Positions 16,335 to 24,906 of a DNA stretch of 64,000 nt are shown here, piece after piece. A program made the translations under genes and the position numbers. Under the pieces are notes generated by a model. The model saw only the letters and a list, made by a program, of their open reading frames with translations. It had not been told where the DNA came from and did not search any database. The DNA is from CAYPNF01 sp964411985. Lineage in GTDB: Bacteria; Verrucomicrobiota; Verrucomicrobiia; Limisphaerales; J093. The DNA is taken from contig CAYPNF010000032.1 in the NCBI GenBank assembly GCA_964411985.1, positions 1-64,000 of the forward strand, given 5' to 3'. Within the stretch, counting starts at the first letter, position 1, and each line of letters begins with the position of its first letter.

Positions 16335-17051
16335 TTACCTCCATTGACAATGCTTCGTTCGTGTTCCTGGAGGAGCTGCGTTCCGCGCAGCCCTTTCAGC
16401 GTTTCGACAAGCTTCAGCATAGGTCTTTCCTGTTCCGGTGGCCTGCACTGTTCCCACTTCAGCGTTGTTGTTTCCACCTGTCGCAATAAGGGGGCAAAAA
16501 ACCCGACAGGTATAGGTGCGCGTTGTGAAACAAGCGTCGATTGCGACTGCACCACAGATTGCGATGCCATACACGGCCCACTTTGGCCACACAGCATCGG
16601 TTGGATCAGGAATTGCGCAGTCACCCGCAATCCAGCCTGCCACCGGCGCGGCAAAGGATAGCCCCAAGTGATCAATGTTGTTTACGGAGCTGTTCCGAAC
16701 AAAAGCGTAAAGAGTTCTCTCCTCATCGCCGTTGAACGCGTCTTGGCGGCCAACCAAGAGATTAAAGCCAACTTCGTTGATGGGATCGCGACTTGGCCAG
16801 CTTTGGAACCTGAGATTATAAGGCCAGATCCGGCAGCAACGAAACGTAGGTTGACTCTGGATCATCCTGAATCTGAGCCACATCGGACGAATCCTCAGAA
16901 CTGCGTCGTAGGTGCATCTCCTTTCGGAGCCTTTGTGCATTACCCTCATCCTTGAGTGCGACGTGTTACGTGCTGGAAACCCTCTATTGCAAAGAGAAGC
17001 CTGACCATGCATGGCAAACCGCCGTTCTTGATGACAGTTCTTCTTCATCAT
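16335..17051 (-). CDS. Orphan RHS tip with C-terminal variable domain
   Basis: The frame holds the RHS core end LRFQSWPSRDPINEVGFNLLVGRQDAF followed by LYAFVRNSSVNNIDHLGLS. Then comes a tip of about 110 residues with a hydrophobic Cys-rich stretch and the ending AEACRNAERAARNAAPPGTRTKHC. The first about 90 codons do not look like RHS repeats, so the 5' part is degraded or the true start is unclear. With its neighbours it forms a row of displaced RHS tips on the minus strand, a pattern known from RHS loci that exchange toxin ends by recombination. Confidence 0.6.
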   Translation of the reverse strand: MMKKNCHQERRFAMHGQASLCNRGFPARNTSHSRMRVMHKGSERRCTYDAVLRIRPMWLRFRMIQSQPTFRCCRIWPYNLRFQSWPSRDPINEVGFNLLVGRQDAFNGDEERTLYAFVRNSSVNNIDHLGLSFAAPVAGWIAGDCAIPDPTDAVWPKWAVYGIAICGAVAIDACFTTRTYTCRVFCPLIATGGNNNAEVGTVQATGTGKTYAEACRNAERAARNAAPPGTRTKHCQWR

Positions 17052-17189
17052 CCACGTCCAAAGCCGCCTCAGAGGGCTGTGGGACTAAAAAAGTCTTATA
17101 CGCTGTGGCGCAGTTGGTTGCAACCATTAAAGTTCGTTTTCCATTATGCTTTATTGCAGGTCATTCTCCTCTGCCATTAATCCCATGAA

Positions 17190-18640
17190 CCAGAGCCAGC
17201 ATTAAATCCAGTGGATCATACAGAGTCAGTGGTTCAATTCATATTCATACGATTCAATCTCCCTTCGGACCAGGAGAGGTATCTTTATCGATTGGGCCAC
17301 CACCTCTTCATGTCTCCAGGCAACCAAGGGTAGCGGTCTCAATCAATGCCAGCATGTATGGATCCTTGGGCCTTTCTATAATGAGAGTGTTGTTGCAATG
17401 ATTCAATATTAGCGGTGGAATGATGCCAGAGTACGTATCATACCACTCTGGCTCTCATTATGGGCTCTTGGAGCCAAGAGCAAGAGGGAGAGAGGTATAT
17501 GGTGATGGTTGGGTATTTATGTTGGTGTCAGTGTCATTGATTGAAGGTGTGTGCTTTAACTCTCTTTTCATTGAGTGTCTATTGGGTTTGCGTTTGTATC
17601 CTGTTGAAGGAGATGGTCTATGGCACAAAAGGAAGGATGCAGTCCTTGGATATTGACCAACTGTGGCATGAAAGATGCAAATACATATATCTGGCTCACA
17701 AAGGGAGTGGCAATCCAAGCAGCAGAAACAATGAGCCATGACATGCAGGGTCACATTGAATACATCAACGCATCGCCATCCACCCAGGGTAGAGATGACC
17801 ATGATATTGTTTCCCAGTCCAGAGAAGCAGGACAACCCACCAACCCCAAGATATCGATGTCATCCTCCCTATGAGGTCGTAGACCAGATAGAGAGGCAGC
17901 GATGAATATCCACGACAAGGTAACCTAAGAGAAAGAGCTGACTCTCACCCTCATTCATTAACACAAAAGGAAACGCTCATGCTAACAATGTATCACATAG
18001 GCGCTTACATCCACGCCAATGATGCATAACCATGCAGCCAGGGCAAAGATGGCCATGGACATGTTCACACTCACTCCAAAGCAAGAGGCACCAGGATATC
18101 CATACTCTCCTTCCTATGACGTCGCAGACAACATAGGAAGGTATCCATGAATATTCACCTCATGATGATTCAAACAAAAACACCAACTCTCAACCTCATT
18201 CATTGACGTAAAAGGAGACACATACACTCACTCTCACCAGCCATAACCATTCATCCAGGGTAAATATGGCCATGGAGACACTTTTGGGCATCTTCAAGGG
18301 CAATCAACATCCTCCAAACACTACAACACGATGAGGCAGAAGGGATAACGCTGGAAATGATTACTGATCTGGACCTGACTATGAGGTCGAAGACAAGATA
18401 GAAAGGAAAAGATGAGAGTAGTGGTAGTATATATATTATACTGGTGGGTGGAGAGGTTGGAACATAGCAGCTGGTTTCCTGGCGTCATGAGGTTGCTGCA
18501 ATAGGCCCGCCAAAGTGCCTGGAAGGCGTTATGAGGCGTTTTGATGAAATAGTAGACCAACTTAGCGCTGAAGGTGACAATCATTGGTACACGGGATAGT
18601 CCCACTCCTGCTAGAGTTCTTAAGCGCAAGGCGCCCTTTT
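17190..18640. other. Long AT-richer non-coding region
   Basis: About 1.45 kb with no gene that can be defended on either strand; several short frames lack coding character. It contains the three-copy degenerate repeat listed at 17770-18420. Base composition is visibly more AT-rich than the flanking secreted-protein genes. Confidence 0.5.
17770..18420. repeat. Three degenerate copies of an about 250-base repeat
   Basis: The series CAGGGTAGAGATGACCATG / CCAGGGCAAAGATGGCCATG / CCAGGGTAAATATGGCCATG occurs near 17777, 18038 and 18256. Each is followed 70-110 bases later by CTATGAGGTCGTAGACCAG / CTATGACGTCGCAGACAAC / CTATGAGGTCGAAGACAAG (about 17869, 18115, 18379). The first two copies then share GATGAATATCCAC/CATGAATATTCAC and CTCATTCATT, each followed by a run of A and GGA. 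A repeat unit of about 220-250 bases in three diverged tandem copies is clear. Its role is unknown. Confidence 0.6.
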
Positions 18641-18641
18641 T

Positions 18642-19217
18642 CTATGATCCGCGCCGACACAGCCAGCAGAGGGAACCAATCCCGGTCAGTAGGAGCGCGT
18701 AGGTCGAAGGTTCGGGTACAGGTTGCAGTACACTGAAGGATTGGAGGCCGAGGAGGGGTTGGGGTAGCTCCAATGCGTATGGATTACCCCCTTTTGCGTA
18801 AAAGGGCGTTGACTCTCCATAGCCACCCAATCCTCTTGACGAAACCGCTTCGTAGGTCGCCCCCAAGTTGATGCTCCAGACCTTCACTTGGAGCCACGCC
18901 CATCCACCCGGTTCTACAGAAACAACCGTGGGAGTGCCAGAGATTCGATTTTCGAAGTAACCTAAACGTCCGAGCGACATGATGATACGTTCTTTAGCAT
19001 TGTCAAAAACCACAAGAGGGGTCATGGACTCGACTGTCGGGCCACCGTAGGTTTCCACCCGCCATTCCGGTCCTGACAGTGGACTCCCTGCCCAGTCATA
19101 AATGGGAGCATGAAGCCCTACGGTACTGTCGTAGTTCCTTAGCTGAAAAGTGTCTTGCCCGTGTGACTGCAGGGCCATGATTACACACGTCAAGATGCCC
19201 ATCCATTCGTTTTTCAT
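18642..19217 (-). CDS. PEP-CTERM sorting-domain protein
   Basis: 191 residues from ATG 19217 (MKNEWMGILTCVIMALQ signal peptide). The body matches 19946-20527 closely (GLHAPIYDWAGSPLSGPEWRVE, WLQVKVWSINLGATYEAVSS). The C-terminus is VPEPSTYALLLTGIGSL followed by a Cys/Arg tail, the tripartite PEP-CTERM signal (PEP motif, membrane helix, basic end). Such proteins are processed by exosortase at the inner membrane and exported with extracellular polysaccharide; no exosortase gene lies in this window. It starts 15 bases after the truncated gene at 19232. Confidence 0.85.
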   Translation of the reverse strand: MKNEWMGILTCVIMALQSHGQDTFQLRNYDSTVGLHAPIYDWAGSPLSGPEWRVETYGGPTVESMTPLVVFDNAKERIIMSLGRLGYFENRISGTPTVVSVEPGGWAWLQVKVWSINLGATYEAVSSRGLGGYGESTPFYAKGGNPYALELPQPLLGLQSFSVLQPVPEPSTYALLLTGIGSLCWLCRRGS

Positions 19218-19231
19218 AGTAGACACACGGT

Positions 19232-19939
19232 TCAGGGCCATCGGATTCGGAGAAAGCGGATGTCTGTCTGGTACCGAGTGCGGAAGGAGTCTGAGATGCT
19301 GGCATCTGGTAGTGGATAGGTGCATTGGGTCCGGCTATCAGACCACGCAAAATAGACCCGGTCCATGTCTGAATAGGCTCCATTGTGTTCACCTGCTTCG
19401 TGCGAGTAACCTGGGTCCGTCAAAACCCACACATCCGGACCCACTTCAAAGGGCCACCAATTGTACCACCACTCCAAAGTTACAGAACCAGGAGGCCAAA
19501 CTGGATCATAGGCGCCTGCATTTGTGACCGTACCTGAGAACACCGGGGGGAAACTTTGGGTCGTAATACGGAAGTCGTTGGTTGCCCAAGATACGATGCC
19601 ATTAGTGGTGATGCTGGCAAAGCGCCCATAAGCATCGATCAGCGAGTTGCCAGAGTCATTGCGCCGATCCATCCATCCAACAAAGAGCATATTGCCATCG
19701 GGGCGTACGGTGATTGTTGGCATCCATTGGTCATTTGTCCTTGAATCCAGGTTTACCCGCAAAGGAGTTCCCCAACTGAGACCGCCATTTGCCGAACAGG
19801 AAAGGAAAATGTCGGATCGATCGATAGTGTTGGTCGATGGCCTATCGGCATACGTGACGTAGACATGTTTCGCCCGATTTGTGTTGTTTGTATCGGGGTT
19901 CACAGCATTTGCAGGACATTTAACCCCCATAAAGCACAA
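19232..19939 (-). pseudogene. Truncated BNR/sialidase-like secreted protein (C-terminal remnant)
   Basis: The frame encodes AKHVYVTYADRPS, DRSDIFLSCSANGGLSWGTPLRVN and NDQWMPTITVRPDGNMLFVGWMDRRND. These are typical BNR/Asp-box strands (S-x-x-G-G-x-x-W) of exo-alpha-sialidase-like proteins, ending in FLRIRWP. Intact relatives are much longer and carry a signal peptide. Here the reading frame begins immediately after the stop of the upstream PEP-CTERM gene without a signal sequence, so an N-terminal deletion is evident. Expression as a translationally coupled fragment cannot be excluded. Confidence 0.65.
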
Positions 19940-19945
19940 TTCTCC

Positions 19946-20527
19946 CTATGTTCTGCGCCTGCACAACCAGCAGAGGGAACCACCCCCTGTGAGCAGGAGC
20001 GCGTAGGTCGAAGGTTCGGGCACGGGTTGCAGTACACTGAAGGACTGTAGACCAAGGAGAGGTTGGGGGACCTCTAGAGCGTCTGCATTACCACCTCGAG
20101 CGTAGAAGGGTTCTGATTGCCCATAACCGCCAAGAGCTTTACTCGACACTGCCTCATACGTTGCCCCGAGTCTTACGTCCCAGACCTTAACCTGTAGCCA
20201 GACCCAACCTCCGCCCTGTACCGAAGCGACCGATGCAGGCCCAGCGGGAGTGTCGGCCTTGAAATAGCCCGGGAACGGAAATGTGGTTATGTAGCGCTGA
20301 CTTGGATCATAGCGTGCCACTAGTGGAGTCAGTGAACCGGAATCGAGACCTCCGTAGACTTCGACTCGCCAGTCAGTTCCACTCAGGCGGCTCCCGGTCC
20401 AATCGAGAATTGGGGCATCCAGACCGTCGGAGGCGGACTTGTTTGTCAGTTGGAAAATGGGCTGTGCCCACATGGAGTTGAGCATGCCAAGGAAAACAAC
20501 CACTGGGAGAAAGCGAACGGTTATCAT
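19946..20527 (-). CDS. PEP-CTERM sorting-domain protein, paralog of 18642
   Basis: 193 residues with signal peptide (MITVRFLPVVVFLGMLNSMWA). It matches the protein at 18642-19217 along its whole length (LDAPILDWTGSRLSGTDWRVE, WLQVKVWDVRLGATYEAVSS, then PLLGLQSFSVLQPVPEPSTY, which is identical in both). The two copies flank a truncated gene, which suggests a duplication with deletion between them. Predicted exosortase substrate at the cell envelope. Function of the body unknown. Confidence 0.85.
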   Translation of the reverse strand: MITVRFLPVVVFLGMLNSMWAQPIFQLTNKSASDGLDAPILDWTGSRLSGTDWRVEVYGGLDSGSLTPLVARYDPSQRYITTFPFPGYFKADTPAGPASVASVQGGGWVWLQVKVWDVRLGATYEAVSSKALGGYGQSEPFYARGGNADALEVPQPLLGLQSFSVLQPVPEPSTYALLLTGGGSLCWLCRRRT

Positions 20528-20713
20528 AACTTCCTGTTGTCAGATGAAGTTCACGACTGTGCTAGGCCCAAGGAATCCTGGCCAACCGAATGTCTATTTG
20601 ATTGCGGCACGTGCTTTGCACAGACGGGTTGACCGCCTCATCGGGTCGCGAACTGTCCGCCTTTTCGACCTCGGTGTTCATGTTGCCTTGGTTATTCATC
20701 TACCCGACCGCAA

Positions 20714-21394
20714 TCACCCGCAATGTCTGCCGCGCCTTACCAGCCAACCTACGGCGCATGAGCCCATCGCCATCAGGGCGAAGGTGGAGGGTTCGGGAAC
20801 CGCAGTGAAACCTTTAATGTCGAATAGGTATACTCTCGCCGCTGGAAACACAACTTTCAGTTCCGTCTCTTGACCGGCGAACTGGGCCACATCGACCACA
20901 TAGGTTGATGGCCCAATTTCAAACGGGCTTTGAAGCACACCGTCCAGATAGATCAGTGCGCGTTGTGCCGGAACCGTTTCCCCTCCTTTGAGAATTGCGT
21001 ACGAAAGGAATTCCAAGTACCTGACGCCTAAGGGGACCTTTCCAGTTTGCGACATGCTGAACTCAGGCCGAGGGACTGCGGGGGTAAAGAGGATCGGAGG
21101 AATGTGATTCGCGCTGGTTTGCACCCAGAACCCAGTATCTGTACGGCCTAGACTCAGAGGACCAACATCCACCGAGACTCTACCACCGTAATCAGACAAA
21201 TCATAACTAACCTGCCACCCTCGGAAAGCTTCGCCCACAGGAGCCCAGGTGAGATCCTGTCCACCGACAGACCAGAACGGACGCCAGACCACAGCATGCG
21301 ACAAATCCGGATCATCAAACCCTAGGTTGATGAAATCGCCAGCCTGGGTGGCTGCTGTTAGGCAGAATACCCCAATAATCTGATTCGGTCTCAT
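20714..21394 (-). CDS. PEP-CTERM protein of unrelated body type
   Basis: 226 residues from ATG 21394 (a GTG one codon earlier is possible). A short signal peptide is followed by a beta-rich body (FINLGFDDPDLSHAV, VSVDVGPLSLGRTDTGFWVQ, RALIYLDGVL, YLFDIKGF). That pattern of PEP-CTERM proteins looks like a lectin-like jelly roll. The tail VPEPSTFALMAMGSCAVGWL followed by Arg-rich residues is a complete PEP-CTERM signal. Predicted to be sorted by exosortase. Confidence 0.85.
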   Translation of the reverse strand: MRPNQIIGVFCLTAATQAGDFINLGFDDPDLSHAVVWRPFWSVGGQDLTWAPVGEAFRGWQVSYDLSDYGGRVSVDVGPLSLGRTDTGFWVQTSANHIPPILFTPAVPRPEFSMSQTGKVPLGVRYLEFLSYAILKGGETVPAQRALIYLDGVLQSPFEIGPSTYVVDVAQFAGQETELKVVFPAARVYLFDIKGFTAVPEPSTFALMAMGSCAVGWLVRRGRHCG

Positions 21395-21448
21395 CACATC
21401 TTTGCGTTCATGGTTATCCCTTGGCGTTTCGACTGCGATCCCTCCGCC

Positions 21449-21505
21449 TCACCACCGCCCAACGGCGCAGGCTCCCATCGCCAGCAGAGCGTAGGTGGAA
21501 GGTCC
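21449..21505 (-). pseudogene. PEP-CTERM tail left in frame after the stop codon of 21506
   Basis: Directly after the TAG of the gene at 21506-22243, and in the same frame, the minus strand encodes GPSTYALLAMGACAVGRW and a stop. This equals the last part of a PEP-CTERM signal (compare PSTFALMAMGSCAVGWL in the neighbouring gene). It appears to be the residue of an older C-terminus replaced by the present one. Confidence 0.6.
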
Positions 21506-22243
21506 CTACCACAGCTTTACCCGGTAGAACTGCAGGGGGTAGCTCGTCCACTGGGCATCAGTGTAGGTGTAGGACCCATTGGTGAGAGTGCCTGTGAGCA
21601 GGGGCACCCACCTCTGGTTGGTCAGGTTGGTGGCGGCCTGGATCTCAAGGGGGCCATTAGCGGGTCCAGTCACTGTGAAAGTGAAACCATTGGTACCGAT
21701 GCTGGGGGCGGTGATTTTGATGGAGGGATTCACCACAGGGAAGGTGAAGCTGGCGAGGCCGTAAAGCGGCGGCGCTGGCACAGGTGGGGTTGCGTTCGGG
21801 TCACCCGCTGGAACAGAAAGTTGAAACATTCTTGATTCAGCCAGTTCTGTTTCCCCTATTGCCAGGGCCGCTTCAAAAGTCGGGCTTTTACCTCCGCGTA
21901 CGTTCCAGACCTTGATTTGAAACCAATAATGCGAGACCATCTCTGGTTCAAAACTCGGTATTGTGATCGGAGGTTGAGCTGCCCCAAAGAGCCCTGGGCT
22001 TGTGAAGCCTGTTTGCACTGGTTGTCCCTCATACCCCACACTGGCCATTGACTTGCCATAGTACAGGCCAACGCGGTAATCTGCCGATGGGAGTAACGGA
22101 TTTCCATGCAGATCAAGCACAGGTGCATTCAGTCCTTCGCCACTGTTAGTGAACAAGACCGTCACTTCGGCTAGGATAGGCTGGCAAACGACAGCACTCG
22201 CAATCTGCGCCAACCCCACTGCCCTCAGAATGGATCGTTTCAT
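21506..22243 (-). CDS. Secreted protein with Verrucomicrobia-type C-terminal module
   Basis: 245 residues from ATG 22243, preceded by AAGGGAAA; signal peptide about 1-28. The body is paralogous to 6144-6890 (LNAPVLDLHGNPLLPSADYR, FTSPGLFGAAQP, WFQIKVWNV, FEAA). The C-terminal module reads IGTNGFTFTVTG, TNLTNQRWVPL and QWTSYPLQFYRVKLW. An in-frame PEP-CTERM relic follows the stop codon. Function unknown; extracellular or surface location inferred. Confidence 0.8.
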   Translation of the reverse strand: MKRSILRAVGLAQIASAVVCQPILAEVTVLFTNSGEGLNAPVLDLHGNPLLPSADYRVGLYYGKSMASVGYEGQPVQTGFTSPGLFGAAQPPITIPSFEPEMVSHYWFQIKVWNVRGGKSPTFEAALAIGETELAESRMFQLSVPAGDPNATPPVPAPPLYGLASFTFPVVNPSIKITAPSIGTNGFTFTVTGPANGPLEIQAATNLTNQRWVPLLTGTLTNGSYTYTDAQWTSYPLQFYRVKLW

Positions 22244-22324
22244 TGGTTTCCCTTTTCTCTTATGCACTGTGTCTCTTCAACTACTTTAAGGTATCGTTCG
22301 GTCTTTGTGGGACGTGAATCTCCA

Positions 22325-23782
22325 TCACGGCGACCTCACCCGATAGAACCTGGCCGAACTGTTCGTCCATCCAGGATCAGTGAAACTGAGAGACCCCGCC
22401 GAAAGGTTGGTGGTCAGGAGTGGCACCCAAAGTGGGCTGGTGAGGTTAGTGTTAGCTTCCAACAGGATCGGAATGTTGGTGGTACCGGTGATGGTGAGGT
22501 TGAGGCCTTCTGAGCTGATCCTAGTGGCTTGGAGCGTTGGATTCCATAATACCGCAGGGCGGTCCGCGAAGGTATTTGTCCAGCCGGTCATGTCGGGAAG
22601 GTAATAGATGGTGGGGGTCGATTTGACGAAATCGTACAAATTGGTGATCGGACAGTTTCCCTTGAAGTAGACGTTGGTGAGGGAGGAGCAGTCCAGAAAC
22701 ACGCGTCCATTAAGCCGCTCTACGCTCGCAGGGATAGTGAGCTGTCCGAGGCTAGTGCAGCCAGAAAATGCACTGTCGCCAAGCTGAAGTAGAGTGTTAG
22801 GCAGCCGGACCGTGGAGAGGCTTGTGCATCCGCCAAGCCATAGACCTCCAAGGTATTTCGGGCCATCGGCAATAAATACATTGGTCAAACCTGTGCATCC
22901 ATAAAAAGCCCCGGACTCAGAGATCATTACGGTGCTCGGTAATTCAATGGATTTGAGGCTAACGCATCCGTTAAAAGCAGCCGAAGCTATATACCCAAGG
23001 TGGCCTGGGAAGGCGACCTCCGCAAGTTCCCGGCATTGGGAAAAAGCCAAGGAGGAGATTTCCCCAAGCGTCTGGGGAAGGACCACCTTGCTTAAGCGAG
23101 TGCAAGAGTTGAATGCTTCGGATCCAACCTGCAAAACTCCCTCCTCGATAACGGCACTTTGTAGGGACGTACAGCCTGAGAACATGCGCCAAGGTATCTG
23201 GGTCAAAGAGCCCGGGATCGTGACGTTCGTGAGAGCGGTGCAACCCTGGAACACAAAGTTCTGTGCCGACGCCAGGGATTTCCCGATGTAGACAGCAGTC
23301 AGGTTGGTACAGTCGCGAAAGGCGTTGAACCCAATCTCGGTCACGCTGTCGGGGATCACAACATTCGTCAACCCCGTGCAACCGCGGAAGGCACCATAAC
23401 GAAAATCCCCGGTAGGCCCATCGCTCCTGTACATGCCAAGGTTCTTTACCGTATTGGGAATGATCACCTCCGTCAGCCCCGTGACGCCTCCAAAGGAATT
23501 CCAGAAGACACCCGTCACGGGAAGGCCCCCGATTTCACTGGGTATCGTGACCGACCCCCCCTTTCCAAAATAGCGCCCAAACATCACCCCATCGGGCGTT
23601 ATCCCATAGTTATAGTCACCCGGGTCCAGAAAGCCCGCCTGCGCACTTTGGGGGAACACGAGGCCATCCTTCCCCTGACGATCGTTGTCGCTGCCCGATA
23701 AGGTAAGGGTAGAACGCGCCCAGCCCAGCTCGGATCCGACCAAGCCCATCAGCACCAAAGCCCACATCAGAGATCGTCTCAT
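22325..23782 (-). CDS. BspA-like leucine-rich-repeat surface protein
   Basis: 485 residues from ATG 23782, supported by an AGGAAGGG ribosome binding site; signal peptide MRRSLMWALVLMGLVGSELG. About twelve LRR_5 repeats (IPxxLTxIPxxxFxGCTxL pattern, about 23 residues each) occupy residues about 65-385. A short linker YYLPDMTGWTNTFADRPAVLW and the common C-terminal module (TNLTSPLWVPLLTTNLSAGS, SARFYRVRSP) follow. The last 130 bases are almost identical to those of 26109-27572, which points to gene conversion or recent exchange of the C-terminal module. Confidence 0.9.
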   Translation of the reverse strand: MRRSLMWALVLMGLVGSELGWARSTLTLSGSDNDRQGKDGLVFPQSAQAGFLDPGDYNYGITPDGVMFGRYFGKGGSVTIPSEIGGLPVTGVFWNSFGGVTGLTEVIIPNTVKNLGMYRSDGPTGDFRYGAFRGCTGLTNVVIPDSVTEIGFNAFRDCTNLTAVYIGKSLASAQNFVFQGCTALTNVTIPGSLTQIPWRMFSGCTSLQSAVIEEGVLQVGSEAFNSCTRLSKVVLPQTLGEISSLAFSQCRELAEVAFPGHLGYIASAAFNGCVSLKSIELPSTVMISESGAFYGCTGLTNVFIADGPKYLGGLWLGGCTSLSTVRLPNTLLQLGDSAFSGCTSLGQLTIPASVERLNGRVFLDCSSLTNVYFKGNCPITNLYDFVKSTPTIYYLPDMTGWTNTFADRPAVLWNPTLQATRISSEGLNLTITGTTNIPILLEANTNLTSPLWVPLLTTNLSAGSLSFTDPGWTNSSARFYRVRSP

Positions 23783-23876
23783 GGTATTCCCTTCCTGCTT
23801 TTTTCGACCGCCCTTCGCTGGTCCCGCTACCCCGCCAAGCAGATTCTTCAGGTTACTCATGAACACCTCGGATCCT

Positions 23877-24794
23877 TTACTGCCCTCTCAGTCGGTAAAA
23901 CGACGACGGGTTGGTGGGCGTGACGGTGTATTGATTGTTCGTGATGCCCGGCACCGTGACCCAGGCGGGATCGCTGAGCTTCAGTCTTTGCTCCAAGACC
24001 GCGTTCGTGGCGTTGGTGGACCAGGAGAGGTTGATGGTATTGGTGCCTTTCGTGTTAATATTCAGGAAGGTGCCCATTTTCACTCCCGCGAAGACATCTT
24101 GGTCGGGGATCGGGTTGACAGAATACTCGGCGACACCAATGATCGCTGCATAAGGGGGATTAGGGCTATAGTGGTGGAGTCGGAGCCATCCCAGGTGCCA
24201 TCCATCGGACTGCTGGATGCGAAAGCCAAACAGGGCATTTGTTATTTGGACTGGGGTAATTCGTTGGATATACCCTGGGTCAAGCGGAATGGTGTCCCCC
24301 GAGGGCTCTCCGTATCGCAAAATCCGGAACGTCCGTCCGAACCCAATCCCTTTTAATCGCGCGACGTTGGTGGGCTGAATCCAATGCCACTCGCTGTCGG
24401 CGGGAGGCTGGGCTGGGATAAGCTGCTGCGTTACGAGCCGCGCTTCGGGGGGTAGATGCATACAACCTGGCTCTTGCTTGCGCAGGTACATCTGGACATG
24501 CGGCTCCGCAAACAGAGCCTGAGTGTCGTCGCGCCAATTGCAGATAATATAGGGTAGTTGCTGGCCGTTATCACCACCAAAGACGCAGTGGATAAGCCGG
24601 AAATCTGCCTTCCCATCCAAGTCCAAATCATAGGCATTCGTCGAGTATCCGATTGTCCTGCCGTTGCTCCAAACCGAATCGGATCCGCAGTCATAGTAAT
24701 CTGGGCAAGCGACTTCTTGGCCTCGCAGCGCGCAGAAACAATCAGCAAACCAAAAACCAAGCAGAACGCTGATGGCGGTGGCGATGTGGCGCAT
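23877..24794 (-). CDS. Secreted DLDxDGKxDFR protein
   Basis: 305 residues from ATG 24794. Signal peptide, then CPDYYDCGSDSVWSNGR, DLDLDGKADFRLIHC, TQALFAEPHVQMYL, WIQPTNVARLKGIGFGRTF, FGFRIQQSDGWHLGWLRLHH and a C-terminal module of FN3-like appearance ending SSFYRLRGQ. It is closely related to the partial gene at 1-355 and to 24907-25839. The DxDxDGxxDF loop resembles calcium-binding FG-GAP/dockerin-type loops, and such segments are frequent in secreted proteins predicted to bind Ca2+. Function unknown. Confidence 0.75.
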   Translation of the reverse strand: MRHIATAISVLLGFWFADCFCALRGQEVACPDYYDCGSDSVWSNGRTIGYSTNAYDLDLDGKADFRLIHCVFGGDNGQQLPYIICNWRDDTQALFAEPHVQMYLRKQEPGCMHLPPEARLVTQQLIPAQPPADSEWHWIQPTNVARLKGIGFGRTFRILRYGEPSGDTIPLDPGYIQRITPVQITNALFGFRIQQSDGWHLGWLRLHHYSPNPPYAAIIGVAEYSVNPIPDQDVFAGVKMGTFLNINTKGTNTINLSWSTNATNAVLEQRLKLSDPAWVTVPGITNNQYTVTPTNPSSFYRLRGQ

Positions 24795-24906
24795 GGAATT
24801 CCCCAGACACCCCGTCCTCCGCCGTTGGCAGATTCCGGGAATGAGGTCGGCCTCTTCGGGTACATCCTCCAGATTTGTCCAGTTGCGCATACAAGTGCCA
24901 GATCGT

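Noticed and set aside
17420..17874. Several overlapping frames of 66-125 codons in the AT-richer region
   Set aside because: None has a plausible start, ribosome binding site or domain pattern, and they overlap the non-coding repeat.
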